From Muribaculaceae bacterium (GTDB lineage: Bacteria > Bacteroidota > Bacteroidia > Bacteroidales > Muribaculaceae), in NCBI GenBank assembly GCA_017436845.1, contig JAFSCJ010000012.1, positions 1-64,000 of the forward strand: a stretch of DNA of 64,000 nt, read 5' to 3'. Shown one piece after another: positions 9,295 to 17,337 of the stretch (positions within the stretch are counted from its first letter, which is position 1; each line of letters begins with the position of its first letter). The notes under the pieces are model-generated. The model searched no databases, was not told the origin of the DNA, and saw only the letters and a list, made by a program, of their open reading frames with translations. Position numbers and translations under genes: made by a program.

Positions 9295-9302
9295 TAACTT
9301 TG
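9295..9302 (+). promoter_or_regulatory. Promoter -7 element abutting the permease start
   Basis: TAACTTTG matches TAnnTTTG. The -33 element is poor. The start codon at 9310 lies only 7 nt after this element, close to where transcription should begin, so the message may have almost no 5' leader. Confidence 0.5.
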
Positions 9303-9309
9303 TGGTGTT

Positions 9310-10587
9310 ATGGAACAGGTGTTTAATTTGGTAAATGAGATGTCGCCGTTCTTGCTTTTAGGTTTTCTATTGGCAGGGTTGATGCATGTGTTTGTCCCCG
9401 GACAAGTTTATAATCGTTACCTCTCAGGAGGTAATTTTCGAGCGGTGTTATATGCCGCTTTATTTGGAATCCCATTGCCATTATGTTCATGTGGCGTGCT
9501 TCCAACTGCAATGTCATTACGCCGAGAAGGAGCATCAAAAGGAGCTACCGTATCATTCCTCATTGCTACCCCACAAACCGGTATCGATTCCATAATTGCG
9601 ACTTATTCCCTCATGGGACTCCCTTTTGCAATTTTGCGCCCTATTGCCGCATTATTCACATCTATATTGGGCGGACAGGCTGTCAATATACTTGAAAATG
9701 AAAATAATAAACCCTTCAAACCAAAAGGAAACAGAAACCACACACAAGATTCTGAAAATGCCAATCTTTCGATAATAAAACGATTGGGCAATGCTTTGCA
9801 ATATGGTTTTGTTGATATGATGAGAGATATAGGGAAATGGCTCATCATCGGTCTTATTGTTGCCGGACTGATAACAGTATTTGTTCCCGATAGTTTTTTC
9901 ATATCCTTTGCCGACAAACCCCTATTGAGCATGTTACTTGTGCTTGTGTGTGCAATACCTATGTATCTATGCGCTACCGGCTCCATACCCATCGCAGTTG
10001 CATTGATGCTCAAAGGTTTAAGCCCAGGCACTGCACTTGTTTTGTTGATGGCCGGACCGGCTGCCAATGTAGCATCAATATTAGTGATAAATAAAGTCCT
10101 TGGCAAGAAAACACTTTTAATATATCTTGCGTCCATCATTAGCGGAGCAATATTGTTTGGACTTGGGATAGACTATTTACTCCCTCGTGAATGGTTTATA
10201 CCCTCAATTCTCAACACATCAGCACATTGTGCGGTGGAAAACCCCCTCCAATGGTTTAACCTCACATGCACTATCGCATTAATTTTGTTGCTAATAAACG
10301 CATTAACATTGCGTTTCCGCAATAAAAAAGAAACAACATGTTGCTCTGAAGCATGCAACAAGACAGCACCTCTGTCATCGACAAAAATTTTTAACATTGA
10401 AGGTATGCGCTGTATCCATTGCGCCAAAGGAGTTAAACGTGCTATTGCCGAATTGGATGGTATCGAAAGCGTTATTGTAAACCTTGATGCCAAGCAGGCA
10501 ACAATAAAAGGCTCAGCAACCGACGAAGATGTAATAAAAGCAATTAACCGAATAGGTTTTAAGGCGACAAATCACAATAAAGAATAA
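9310..10587 (+). CDS. SO_0444-type Cu/Zn efflux permease with C-terminal HMA domain
   Basis: 425-aa inner-membrane permease. About eight hydrophobic helices run from residue 13 to about 335. A CSCG motif sits in the first helical block (59-62), followed by LPTAMSLRREGASKGA, typical of the DUF318/SO_0444 permease family linked to copper or zinc export. A short cysteine-bearing linker (TTCCSEAC) leads to a heavy-metal-associated domain with CxxC at 368-371 (MRCIHC). The fused metal-binding domain supports metal handling, but the ion is not determined by sequence. Divergent from sdaA. Confidence 0.8.
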   Translation: MEQVFNLVNEMSPFLLLGFLLAGLMHVFVPGQVYNRYLSGGNFRAVLYAALFGIPLPLCSCGVLPTAMSLRREGASKGATVSFLIATPQTGIDSIIATYSLMGLPFAILRPIAALFTSILGGQAVNILENENNKPFKPKGNRNHTQDSENANLSIIKRLGNALQYGFVDMMRDIGKWLIIGLIVAGLITVFVPDSFFISFADKPLLSMLLVLVCAIPMYLCATGSIPIAVALMLKGLSPGTALVLLMAGPAANVASILVINKVLGKKTLLIYLASIISGAILFGLGIDYLLPREWFIPSILNTSAHCAVENPLQWFNLTCTIALILLLINALTLRFRNKKETTCCSEACNKTAPLSSTKIFNIEGMRCIHCAKGVKRAIAELDGIESVIVNLDAKQATIKGSATDEDVIKAINRIGFKATNHNKE

Positions 10588-10637
10588 TATTGACGCTTTT
10601 TTGCAATTTTGATTAGGAGTTAACGTCTTAATTGACT

Positions 10638-10645
10638 TATATTTG
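10638..10645 (+). promoter_or_regulatory. Promoter -7 element of the GH13 gene
   Basis: TATATTTG matches TAnnTTTG, followed by C; the nearest upstream TTTG (10608-10611) is 26 nt away, longer than ideal. The gene starts at 10690, giving a leader of about 40 nt. Confidence 0.5.
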
Positions 10646-10689
10646 CATAGTAATAATTATATCATACTCATTTATACTTAAAATAACTC

Positions 10690-12126
10690 ATGAAAAAAAT
10701 CTTGTTTTTCTCACTCATCGCAGGAGTAGCTTCGTTTTTCTCTGTTGGCTGCAACAAAAAAGCAGATAAAAACACATCCCCTGAACGTGATTCAACCTAC
10801 ACTACCGTAAATCATCCCGAATGGAGTCGCAACGCTGTCATCTATGAGGTAAATTTGCGTCAATACACACCATCATCATCAATTAAAGAATTTGGCACAC
10901 ATCTTCCACGCCTTAAAGAGCTTGGAGTGGATATTTTGTGGTTTATGCCCATTCATCCAATTTCAGAGGTAAACCGCAAAGGGGAACTCGGTAGCTACTA
11001 TGCCGTAAAAGATTACAAAGCATTCAACCCCGAATTTGGCACTATAGAAGAGTTTAAAGAAGTCGTAGACTCGGCTCATGCATTGGGAATGAAAGTAATA
11101 CTCGACTGGGTTCCTAACCACACAGGTTGCGACAACGCATGGGTAACAGAACATCCTGAATGGTATAGCAAGAATGAAGAAGGGGAGATGTATGGACCTT
11201 TTGACTGGACCGATGTTTATGAACTAAACTATGACAATCAAGAGATGCGCAACGCAATGATTGATGCATTAAAATTCTGGTTAACAGATATTAATGTTGA
11301 TGGATTTCGTTGTGATGTTGCCGGCGAAGTCCCCACCGATTTCTGGGATGAAGCTCGCCCACAACTTGATGCCGTTAAACCCGAACTGTTTATGCTCGCC
11401 GAAGCAAGCAAACCAGAACTACAAAAACATGCGTTCAACATGGGATACAACTGGCCAATGAAAGATCTCTTTAGCGAAATTGCAGCTACATCAGGACAAT
11501 ATACATTCAAAAAAGAAGGCGAACCAATGCGCACATTCCCTCAAAAACATGCCATTGCAATCGATTCGCTTCTTGCCGATCAAGCTGCAAATTATCCCAA
11601 AGACAGCTATCTAATGAACATGATTACAAATCATGATCTTAATTCATGGGAAGGAACTGAATTTGAGCGTCTTGGCAACTTGCAAAAAGCATTTGCTGTA
11701 CTCTCTTACACACTTCCCGGAATGCCCCTCATCTACACAGGACAAGAAACAGGTATGAATCGCGCATTTGAATTCTTCAAAAAGGACGAAGCTCCACAAT
11801 GGGAACCTCGTAACGAGTATTTCACATTTTACCAAAAGTTGAATGAACTTAAACACTCTCAAGAAGCTCTCAACGTAGGCGAAGCAGGAGGCAAGATGAA
11901 ACGCTATCCAACACAGAGCCACTCTATTTATGCTTTCAGCCGCGAAAAAGGAGATTCAAAAGTCTTTGTAGTGGCAAACCTTGGAGCTCATGCCGATTAT
12001 ATCTCATTCAGTGGAGTAATGCCTGCATTCCCCGACATGGTTGACTTCTTTACCGGTCGCAAAGCCGACATTCCTGAAGACACTTTACTTGAGCCGGGCG
12101 AATTCCTTGTATTCGTTAAGAAATAA
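10690..12126 (+). CDS. GH13 alpha-amylase family lipoprotein
   Basis: 478-aa glycoside hydrolase of family 13, acting on alpha-glucans or maltooligosaccharides. The lipoprotein signal ends at C21 (FFSVGC). Catalytic landmarks of the (beta/alpha)8 barrel are intact: region I DWVPNH (139-144), nucleophile D209 in GFRCDV, acid/base E238 in LAEAS, and H315-D316 in TNHD. A beta-sandwich tail follows to about residue 475. Likely tethered to the periplasmic or outer membrane. No susC/susD genes are adjacent, so it is not in a classical utilisation locus here. Confidence 0.88.
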   Translation: MKKILFFSLIAGVASFFSVGCNKKADKNTSPERDSTYTTVNHPEWSRNAVIYEVNLRQYTPSSSIKEFGTHLPRLKELGVDILWFMPIHPISEVNRKGELGSYYAVKDYKAFNPEFGTIEEFKEVVDSAHALGMKVILDWVPNHTGCDNAWVTEHPEWYSKNEEGEMYGPFDWTDVYELNYDNQEMRNAMIDALKFWLTDINVDGFRCDVAGEVPTDFWDEARPQLDAVKPELFMLAEASKPELQKHAFNMGYNWPMKDLFSEIAATSGQYTFKKEGEPMRTFPQKHAIAIDSLLADQAANYPKDSYLMNMITNHDLNSWEGTEFERLGNLQKAFAVLSYTLPGMPLIYTGQETGMNRAFEFFKKDEAPQWEPRNEYFTFYQKLNELKHSQEALNVGEAGGKMKRYPTQSHSIYAFSREKGDSKVFVVANLGAHADYISFSGVMPAFPDMVDFFTGRKADIPEDTLLEPGEFLVFVKK

Positions 12127-12151
12127 TATTTCATATTCTTTGTTATTACAG

Positions 12152-12186
12152 CAGTGGCGTGTCTGATGGCTCGCCACTGTTATTGT
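12152..12186 (+). terminator. Terminator after the GH13 gene
   Basis: CAGTGGCG (12152-12159) pairs with CGCCACTG (12172-12179) around a 12-nt loop, followed by TTATTGT. It ends the amylase transcript before the LOG gene promoter. Confidence 0.65.
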
Positions 12187-12219
12187 ATAATTCCTCTTGT
12201 CAAATAGCAATAGGAATTG

Positions 12220-12227
12220 TAACTTTG
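12220..12227 (+). promoter_or_regulatory. Promoter -7 element abutting the LOG gene
   Basis: TAACTTTG with CTTG 20 nt upstream (12196-12199). The ATG at 12232 begins only 4 nt after the element, so transcription probably starts at or next to the start codon. Confidence 0.5.
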
Positions 12228-12231
12228 TCGT

Positions 12232-12807
12232 ATGAATTTAAAGCAAGCCATATGTGTTTATTGCGCATCAAGTGCCAATATCGCACAGACATATCTTGAT
12301 GCCGCGTTTTCGTTGGGCAAACTCATAGCCTCAACAGGGAAGCCTGTGGTGTGTGGGGCAGGACGCACAGGATTGATGGGCGCGTTGATTGACGGTGCAA
12401 TAGCTCAAAACGGGCAAGCAATAGGAGTCATCCCACAATTTATGGTGGAAAATGGGTGGCATCATTCTCGACTCACCAAAATGGAGGTAACCGACAACAT
12501 GCATGAACGTAAAAAACGCATGGCCGAACTTTCATCGGCAGTCATCGCACTTCCCGGAGGGTGTGGAACACTTGAAGAACTTTTGGAAATCATCACATGG
12601 CGACAACTTGGGCTATACACCGGCAATATCGTCATCCTCAATACATCAGATTATTACAATCCCCTCCTACAAATGCTTGACAATGCTATCTCACAAGGGT
12701 TCATGAAAAAGGATCATTCACAATTGTGGCAAGTGGCAACAACACCCGAAGAGGCTATTGAAATGGCATTAACACAAGAAAATAGTAACTTTAGCTCAAA
12801 ATATTGA
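12232..12807 (+). CDS. LOG family nucleotide phosphoribohydrolase-like protein
   Basis: 191-aa Rossmann-fold protein of the LOG (TIGR00730) family, which releases a base from nucleoside 5'-monophosphates (the cytokinin-activating reaction in plants; the bacterial substrate is often uncertain). Key motifs: AGRTGLMG (43-50), MHERKKRM (90-97) and LPGGCGTLEE (107-116) with the catalytic Glu region. First gene of a plus-strand run, one base before the DUF4271 gene. Probably cytoplasmic. Confidence 0.85.
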   Translation: MNLKQAICVYCASSANIAQTYLDAAFSLGKLIASTGKPVVCGAGRTGLMGALIDGAIAQNGQAIGVIPQFMVENGWHHSRLTKMEVTDNMHERKKRMAELSSAVIALPGGCGTLEELLEIITWRQLGLYTGNIVILNTSDYYNPLLQMLDNAISQGFMKKDHSQLWQVATTPEEAIEMALTQENSNFSSKY

Positions 12808-12808
12808 A

Positions 12809-13633
12809 ATGTATCACCAACACAATGACTCAAATCTATTTTTTCCTTGCAATATAATGCAAGGAATATCATTGTGTCGTGAAGAAAATGCGCAATCATC
12901 AATTAGTGAAAATTTGCTCTGCTCAACCATAACAGAGCCATATACCAATGGTCTTTTAGGGGAAACTCGCCCGATACAACCGGGGCAAAATTCAGGTGTC
13001 ATGACTATTCTTGTATTAACATTCTTGTTTGTGGCTTTTAGCTTTAAACACTATTCAAGACTGTTCAAACACTCTACACAGGACCTTTGGTCAATGAGAC
13101 GCCGAGAAAATGCATTTGATGAACATACATCAAACGAAACGCACACTCTCTTTGTTATGTTGCTTCAATTATGGGTATATGAAGGAATTTTACTCTTTGG
13201 CAAACTTTCTAATAACATTATACCCGAAAACAAAATATTCCCAATTATCATTTCCCTTATCGGATTATCAGCAGTATTCTACCTTCTGCAATTGGCGATA
13301 TATCACATTATCGGATATGTTTTCAGCGATAAAATAGGCACATCTCAATTGATAAAGGGTTTTAATGCTTCACACATTTTGCTTGGGATAACATTACTCA
13401 TTCCGGCTTTTATTTCTATCTTTTATCCCGGCTACTCAGAGATGATGTTTAACATCGCTTTTTCACTCTATTTCATTGCACGTGTGATATTTATATGCAA
13501 AGGATTTAGAATTTTTTACTATAATTTTGGCTCTTTATTCTATTTTATTTTGTACCTTTGCACCCTGGAAATTATTCCGGTGATTTTAGTCTATTCTGGA
13601 GCAATCTCAGTAATAGTCTATATGGTTAAATAA
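12809..13633 (+). CDS. DUF4271-type membrane protein
   Basis: 274-aa integral membrane protein. A hydrophilic N-terminus of about 60 residues is followed by roughly six hydrophobic helices (first near 64-80, last near 245-272). Sequence and position directly before hemD fit the DUF4271 family of Bacteroidetes, of unknown function. It starts one base after the LOG gene, so the two are likely co-transcribed. Linkage to hemD suggests, without proving, a link to haem or envelope biology. Confidence 0.7.
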   Translation: MYHQHNDSNLFFPCNIMQGISLCREENAQSSISENLLCSTITEPYTNGLLGETRPIQPGQNSGVMTILVLTFLFVAFSFKHYSRLFKHSTQDLWSMRRRENAFDEHTSNETHTLFVMLLQLWVYEGILLFGKLSNNIIPENKIFPIIISLIGLSAVFYLLQLAIYHIIGYVFSDKIGTSQLIKGFNASHILLGITLLIPAFISIFYPGYSEMMFNIAFSLYFIARVIFICKGFRIFYYNFGSLFYFILYLCTLEIIPVILVYSGAISVIVYMVK

Positions 13634-13650
13634 CAACAAATTAGAAAAGA

Positions 13651-14415
13651 GTGAGTATCAAAAAAGTATTAGTTTCTCAACCGAAACCATCTTCAGAGAA
13701 ATCCCCTTATTTCGAAATTGCCGAAAAATATGGTGTGGAAATTGTTTTCCGCCCATTTATCAAGGTAGAAGGCTTAACAGCAAAAGAATTCCGCCAATCA
13801 AAAATTTCAATATCGGACTATACAGCAATAATATTTACTGCTCGTACGGCTATCGACCATTTCTTCCGCCTTGCAGAAGAGATGCGCGTTACTATTCCCG
13901 ACACAATGAAATATTTCTGCACAACAGAAGCGATTGCTTTATATCTTCAGAAATATACAATCTATCGCAAACGCAAAATTTTCCATGGCAACACAGGAAA
14001 ACTTGATGATTTGCTACCATTCCTACTAAAACACTCGAAAGAAAAATTCTTGTATGCCATCTCTGACGTTAACAAGTCTGAAGATGATAACATTCTTGAC
14101 AAGAACAATATCAACTACACAAAAGCTGTAATGTATCGCACAGTGAGCAATGACTTCGGTCCTGATGAAGCATTTGACTATGATATGCTACTATTCTTCA
14201 GCCCTTCGGGTATTGCGTCATTGACAAAGAATTTCCCCGATTTCAAACAAGGAGATATAAAATTCGGAACATTTGGAGCTACTACAGCCAAAGCCGTACG
14301 TGATGCCGGTTTCAGACTTGACATTGAAGCTCCTTCGCCCAAAGCTCCTTCAATGACAGCCGCTCTTGATTTGTTTCTAAAAGAAAATATGCCACAGCAA
14401 GTCGTAGCATCCTAA
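13651..14415 (+). CDS. hemD: Uroporphyrinogen-III synthase
   Basis: Cyclises hydroxymethylbilane to uroporphyrinogen III in tetrapyrrole synthesis. 254 aa, with the divergent two-domain HemD pattern, including YTAIIFTARTAIDHF near residues 49-63 and LLFFSPSGIASL near 183-194. The start codon is GTG. The gene lies 17 nt after DUF4271, and a hairpin at 14434-14479 separates it from rnpA. Other tetrapyrrole genes are not in the window. Confidence 0.85.
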   Translation: MSIKKVLVSQPKPSSEKSPYFEIAEKYGVEIVFRPFIKVEGLTAKEFRQSKISISDYTAIIFTARTAIDHFFRLAEEMRVTIPDTMKYFCTTEAIALYLQKYTIYRKRKIFHGNTGKLDDLLPFLLKHSKEKFLYAISDVNKSEDDNILDKNNINYTKAVMYRTVSNDFGPDEAFDYDMLLFFSPSGIASLTKNFPDFKQGDIKFGTFGATTAKAVRDAGFRLDIEAPSPKAPSMTAALDLFLKENMPQQVVAS

Positions 14416-14433
14416 ATATTATCTAAATATTAT

Positions 14434-14483
14434 AACACCTTGCTCGTTTCAAGATATTTTCGTAAACTTGCAAGGTGTTTTTA
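14434..14483 (+). terminator. Hairpin terminator or attenuator between hemD and rnpA
   Basis: AACACCTTGC (14434-14443) pairs with GCAAGGTGTT (14470-14479); the 26-nt loop can form an inner GTTT/AAAC stem. A T run follows. It probably ends the hemD transcript, although rnpA starts only 13 nt later, so partial read-through is possible. Confidence 0.7.
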
Positions 14484-14495
14484 TTTTAAAAGATT

Positions 14496-14912
14496 GTGAA
14501 CTCTCTACGCCTATATAAAAAGGAAAAATTGTGCAGCCTGACTGCCATTGACATACTTTTCACTCGTCGCGAGGGAAATGTGTGCACTTCTTTTCCTTTG
14601 CGTGCAGTGTGGCGCATCAATGATAAACGCACAAATAAGAACCCCCAATTTCTTGTCTCAATCCCCAAAAAGCGATTTAAACACGCCGTTGACCGAGTAA
14701 AACTTCGTCGTCGAGCGCGTGAGGCCTATCGCCTAAACCGCCAATACCTCTCATGCGATGCAAACATTGCCCTTGATATTGCATTCATTTACATTGGCAC
14801 ATCAATTGTAAAATATGACGAAATAGAAATGGCAATGATAAAACTTCTTCAAAAGGTTTCAAACGCTCTAAACTCTCCCCAAAAAGAAACCAATCATGAA
14901 AAGGGTGATTAG
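14496..14912 (+). CDS. rnpA: Ribonuclease P protein component
   Basis: Basic 138-aa protein subunit of RNase P, which assists the RNA in maturing tRNA 5' ends. The family core is visible: [15 protein letters not shown] followed by [11 protein letters not shown] (about residues 52-79). The start is GTG at 14496, with no closer ATG that keeps the N-terminal KKEKLCS block. It overlaps yidD by 17 nt. rpmH, the usual neighbour elsewhere, is absent; the hemD-rnpA-yidD-tatD order fits Bacteroidetes. Confidence 0.9.
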   Translation: MNSLRLYKKEKLCSLTAIDILFTRREGNVCTSFPLRAVWRINDKRTNKNPQFLVSIPKKRFKHAVDRVKLRRRAREAYRLNRQYLSCDANIALDIAFIYIGTSIVKYDEIEMAMIKLLQKVSNALNSPQKETNHEKGD

Positions 14913-15117
14913 ACTTATCTTGGTGTTACCAATTAAATTCTACCAATACTGCATTTCTCCTATGCTTCCTGCAACATGCCGATATACACCCACATGCAGC
15001 CAATATGCAATAGAAGCGATAAACAAGCATGGTGCCATTAAAGGTTTGTGGCTCGCCATTAAACGCATCGGACGTTGCCATCCATGGGGAGGAAGTGGAT
15101 ATGACCCTGTACCATGA
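14896..15117 (+). CDS. yidD: Membrane protein insertion efficiency factor YidD
   Basis: 73-aa cysteine-containing small protein. Visible signature: [23 protein letters not shown] near residues 17-39 (in two pieces: the YQYCISP block and the [11 protein letters not shown] block), then [12 protein letters not shown] at the end. Known to assist YidC-dependent insertion into the inner membrane. It overlaps rnpA upstream and, by 4 nt (ATGA), tatD downstream. Confidence 0.93.
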   Translation: MKRVIRLILVLPIKFYQYCISPMLPATCRYTPTCSQYAIEAINKHGAIKGLWLAIKRIGRCHPWGGSGYDPVP

Positions 15118-15674
15118 TGTTTCCTCGCATAGATATACATTCACATGACACCAATCGTGCCGACAGCGCAATCATAAACATCTCGCCCGAAGATGATATT
15201 CGCCCGGGAGTCTATTACTCTGTGGGGATACACCCATGGAACACGCCCACTGTTACACCATCAACACTTGATTCTCTCGCATCAAAAGCACGCAATGAAC
15301 AAATTGTAGCAATAGGAGAAACAGGACTTGACGCATTAAAAGGTGGGGATATAGCCAAGCAAATAGAATTATTCAAATTTCATATCAACCTTAGCGAACA
15401 ACAGAGAAAACCATTGATTATTCATGCCGTAAAAACATTTCCGGAAATCATCAAGCTAAAAAAAGAATTAAAGCCATCACAACCATGGATTATACATGGC
15501 TTTAGAGGCAAACCTGAATTAGCACAAGAACTATTGCGTCATGGATTTTATCTCTCACTTGGAGAGAAATTCAACAAAGAAACAGCATCAATAATCCCAT
15601 CTGATAGACTTTTCTATGAAAGCGACGAAAGCCCTCTCCCAATCGAAAAAATAATATCTCTCATAAACAGCTAA
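15114..15674 (+). CDS. tatD: TatD family metal-dependent hydrolase
   Basis: 186-aa TIM-barrel hydrolase of the TatD DNase family. Metal ligands are recognisable: HSH near the N-terminus (IDIHSH), GETGLD, IIHAVK, IHGFRG and the late ESDES aspartate. It is shorter than the roughly 260-aa E. coli enzyme, but all ligand blocks are present, so it looks complete. Translationally coupled to yidD by an ATGA overlap. Its terminator hairpin has been split by the insertion sequence at 15703-17124. Confidence 0.85.
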   Translation: MMFPRIDIHSHDTNRADSAIINISPEDDIRPGVYYSVGIHPWNTPTVTPSTLDSLASKARNEQIVAIGETGLDALKGGDIAKQIELFKFHINLSEQQRKPLIIHAVKTFPEIIKLKKELKPSQPWIIHGFRGKPELAQELLRHGFYLSLGEKFNKETASIIPSDRLFYESDESPLPIEKIISLINS

Positions 15675-15735
15675 AAATTCTAATTAAAATAATCCCTCAT
15701 TGTGAACTGCACCCCAAAAGTTAGACACAAAACTT

Positions 15736-16266
15736 TTGGGGTGTTTTATGTATAGACATCATAACTTTGAAGAACGATTAAACATCGTCAGTCGTTTACT
15801 ATCAGGAGAACCTCTTGAATCTCTGTGCAAAAAGTTGAGAATAGACAAGAAGATGGTTCGTCTTTGGTATCTGCGTTATAAGAAGTATGGAGAAGAAGGT
15901 TTACGTGGTATTCGTTATTCTCATTACACAGCAGACGAAAAACTTGCGATAGTGAAGGAATTTGTAGAAAAAGGAGTATTTTTGCAAGAGTTATGTCTCC
16001 AATACGATTTGAGCAGATCTACCATTAAGACCTGGATTCGTTTATATCGTCAAGGTCTTTCACTTGAAAACCGAAAAAGGGGACGAATACCCAAAGAACC
16101 AATGGCAAGACCAAAGAAGAAAGAAGCACAATCAGAACTTGAAAGACTTCAGTCGGAAAATCTCCGTTTGAGGGCAGAAAATGCGTTGCTAAAAAAAGTG
16201 AAGACCTTAGTCGAGGAACAGGAAGCCCGAGCACGTCTCAATGGGCAAAAGCCATCGACGAACTAA
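15736..16266 (+). CDS. IS3 family OrfA, HTH DNA-binding protein
   Basis: 176 aa. Two helix-turn-helix units in the N-terminal 110 residues (one near 15-50, another near 68-102 with LCLQYDLSRSTIKTW) are followed by a leucine-zipper-like coiled coil near 134-158 (LERLQSENLRLRAENALLKK). It binds the element ends and multimerises with OrfAB. The frame ends 42 nt before the first OrfB start codon, but a -1 slip at 16191-16197 fuses the two. Confidence 0.85.
   Translation: MGCFMYRHHNFEERLNIVSRLLSGEPLESLCKKLRIDKKMVRLWYLRYKKYGEEGLRGIRYSHYTADEKLAIVKEFVEKGVFLQELCLQYDLSRSTIKTWIRLYRQGLSLENRKRGRIPKEPMARPKKKEAQSELERLQSENLRLRAENALLKKVKTLVEEQEARARLNGQKPSTN
16191..16197 (+). promoter_or_regulatory. Programmed -1 frameshift site in the IS
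   Basis: Seven A bases followed by G, placed as A-AAA-AAA in the OrfA frame, is a classic slippery heptamer. After a -1 slip the frame is open without a stop from here through the OrfB start at 16308, giving a fused OrfAB transposase. Confidence 0.75.
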
Positions 16267-16307
16267 GGTCAGAATATCCTCTTGACCTGCTTTTAGGGTT
16301 AAGAAAG

Positions 16308-17084
16308 ATGGCACGTTCAAAGTTCTATTATCACATCAAACGAATGAAGCTCAAAGATAAATACATTCTTGAAAAGAAAGAAATCAAGGACATCTACTAT
16401 GAACACAAAGGTCGTTATGGTTATAGGCGGATAACCGCAGAAATGCGAAATCGGAATTATGTCATAAATCATAAAACCGTTCAGCGTCTTATGGGCGAAA
16501 TTGGGCTTAAATGCAAGATTCGTAAGGTGCGTTACCGTTCTTATAGAGGAGAAATCGGTAAAGTCGCCCCCAATATTATTGACCGCGATTTTGTTGCAAC
16601 GTCTCCCAATCGTAAATGGGCAACAGATGTAACTCAGATAAATATAGGTTCAACCAAGTTGTTTCTGTCACCTATACTTGATATGTATAATGGTGAAATA
16701 ATCTCTTATAATATCTCTGATAGTCCTAATTTGGCGCAGGTATACGATATGCTTGACAAGGCTTTTGAGAAGTTCGATAATCTTGACGGCTTAATCCTGC
16801 ATTCTGATCAAGGTTGGCAATATCAACACTTTGGATATCGCAAGAGATTGGAAGAGCGTAACATCATACAAAGTATGTCAAGAAAGGGTAATTGTCTTGA
16901 CAACTCAATGATGGAAAACTTTTTTGGTATTATGAAGTCAGAACTGTTATATGCAGAAAAGGTTGAGTCTTCCAAAGCCTTTGCAAAGGCTTTAGAAGAC
17001 TACATTGAATACTATAATAATAAAAGAATAAAATATCGGTTAAAAGGAAAGAGTCCGGTGCAATACCGAACTCTTTACCAATAA
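16308..17084 (+). CDS. IS3 family OrfB, DDE transposase domain
   Basis: 258 aa, retroviral-integrase-like catalytic domain. An HTH_21-type N-terminal block (HKGRYGYRRITAEM, 33-46) precedes the core. The DDE triad is intact: D107 (WATDVTQ), D167 (LHSDQGWQY) and E203 (MENFFG), with 35 residues between the second D and E as expected. It lies in the -1 frame relative to OrfA and is probably made mostly as the OrfAB fusion. Confidence 0.93.
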   Translation: MARSKFYYHIKRMKLKDKYILEKKEIKDIYYEHKGRYGYRRITAEMRNRNYVINHKTVQRLMGEIGLKCKIRKVRYRSYRGEIGKVAPNIIDRDFVATSPNRKWATDVTQINIGSTKLFLSPILDMYNGEIISYNISDSPNLAQVYDMLDKAFEKFDNLDGLILHSDQGWQYQHFGYRKRLEERNIIQSMSRKGNCLDNSMMENFFGIMKSELLYAEKVESSKAFAKALEDYIEYYNNKRIKYRLKGKSPVQYRTLYQ

Positions 17085-17259
17085 AACTTTTTATTAACCC
17101 GTCCAACTTTTTGGGGTCACTTCATTTTTCATTGAGGGATTATTTTGCAACAAAACAGCTCTCAATGAGTACTGTTTTTATATTTCAAATATTTTTATAG
17201 GCTTATTTGATTGGATATCACTTATTTAGACACCCAAAAGAAATGAATGGAGTAGGTAT

Positions 17260-17323
17260 AAAAAAATTGATTGTCATCACGACAACCAATCTCCTTAACC
17301 TTAAATCTAATACCATGAAAAAC
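17260..17323 (-). ncRNA. Candidate small RNA or leader, about 64 nt
   Basis: A minus-strand promoter element TACCTTTG (17330-17337) is followed by about 33 nt of single-stranded sequence and then a 10-bp stem (17281-17290 with 17266-17275) that is fully paired on this strand using one G-U. A seven-base U run at 17266-17260 follows. Promoter and terminator about 60 nt apart with no start-stop frame between them suggest a small RNA. It lies downstream of the epimerase operon on the same strand. I do not recognise an Rfam family. Confidence 0.5.
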
Positions 17324-17329
17324 ACAGTA

Positions 17330-17337
17330 CAAAGGTA
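17330..17337 (-). promoter_or_regulatory. Promoter -7 element of the candidate small RNA
   Basis: TACCTTTG followed by T on the minus strand matches TAnnTTTGY. The position 19 nt upstream reads TATG, a weak match to TTTG. Confidence 0.5.

Larger units (their letters stand above)
15703..17124 (+). mobile_element. IS3 family (IS150-type) insertion sequence, intact
   Basis: The ends are imperfect inverted repeats of about 24 bp: TGAACTGCACCCCAAAAGTT at 15703 and the inverse of TGAAGTGACCCCAAAAAGTT ending at 17124. Two overlapping-phase frames encode OrfA and a DDE transposase OrfB, linked by an A7G slippery run. Nothing is broken, so it may be active. Possible target duplications are TTG to TCATTG; five extra T bases (17125-17129) on the right make the exact right boundary uncertain. 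Confidence 0.85.
15686..17146. terminator. tatD terminator hairpin split by the insertion sequence
   Basis: AAAATAATCCCTCA at 15686-15699 and its exact inverse TGAGGGATTATTTT at 17133-17146 flank the IS. TCATTG occurs at both junctions (15697-15702 and 17129-17134). Joining the halves across one copy restores a 12-bp A/T-flanked stem with a CATTG loop, a typical intrinsic terminator. The IS therefore interrupted the loop. Confidence 0.7.

Noticed and set aside
15114..15674. tatD truncated by the IS
   Set aside because: The stop codon at 15672-15674 and the original terminator arm precede the IS; all metal-ligand blocks are present.
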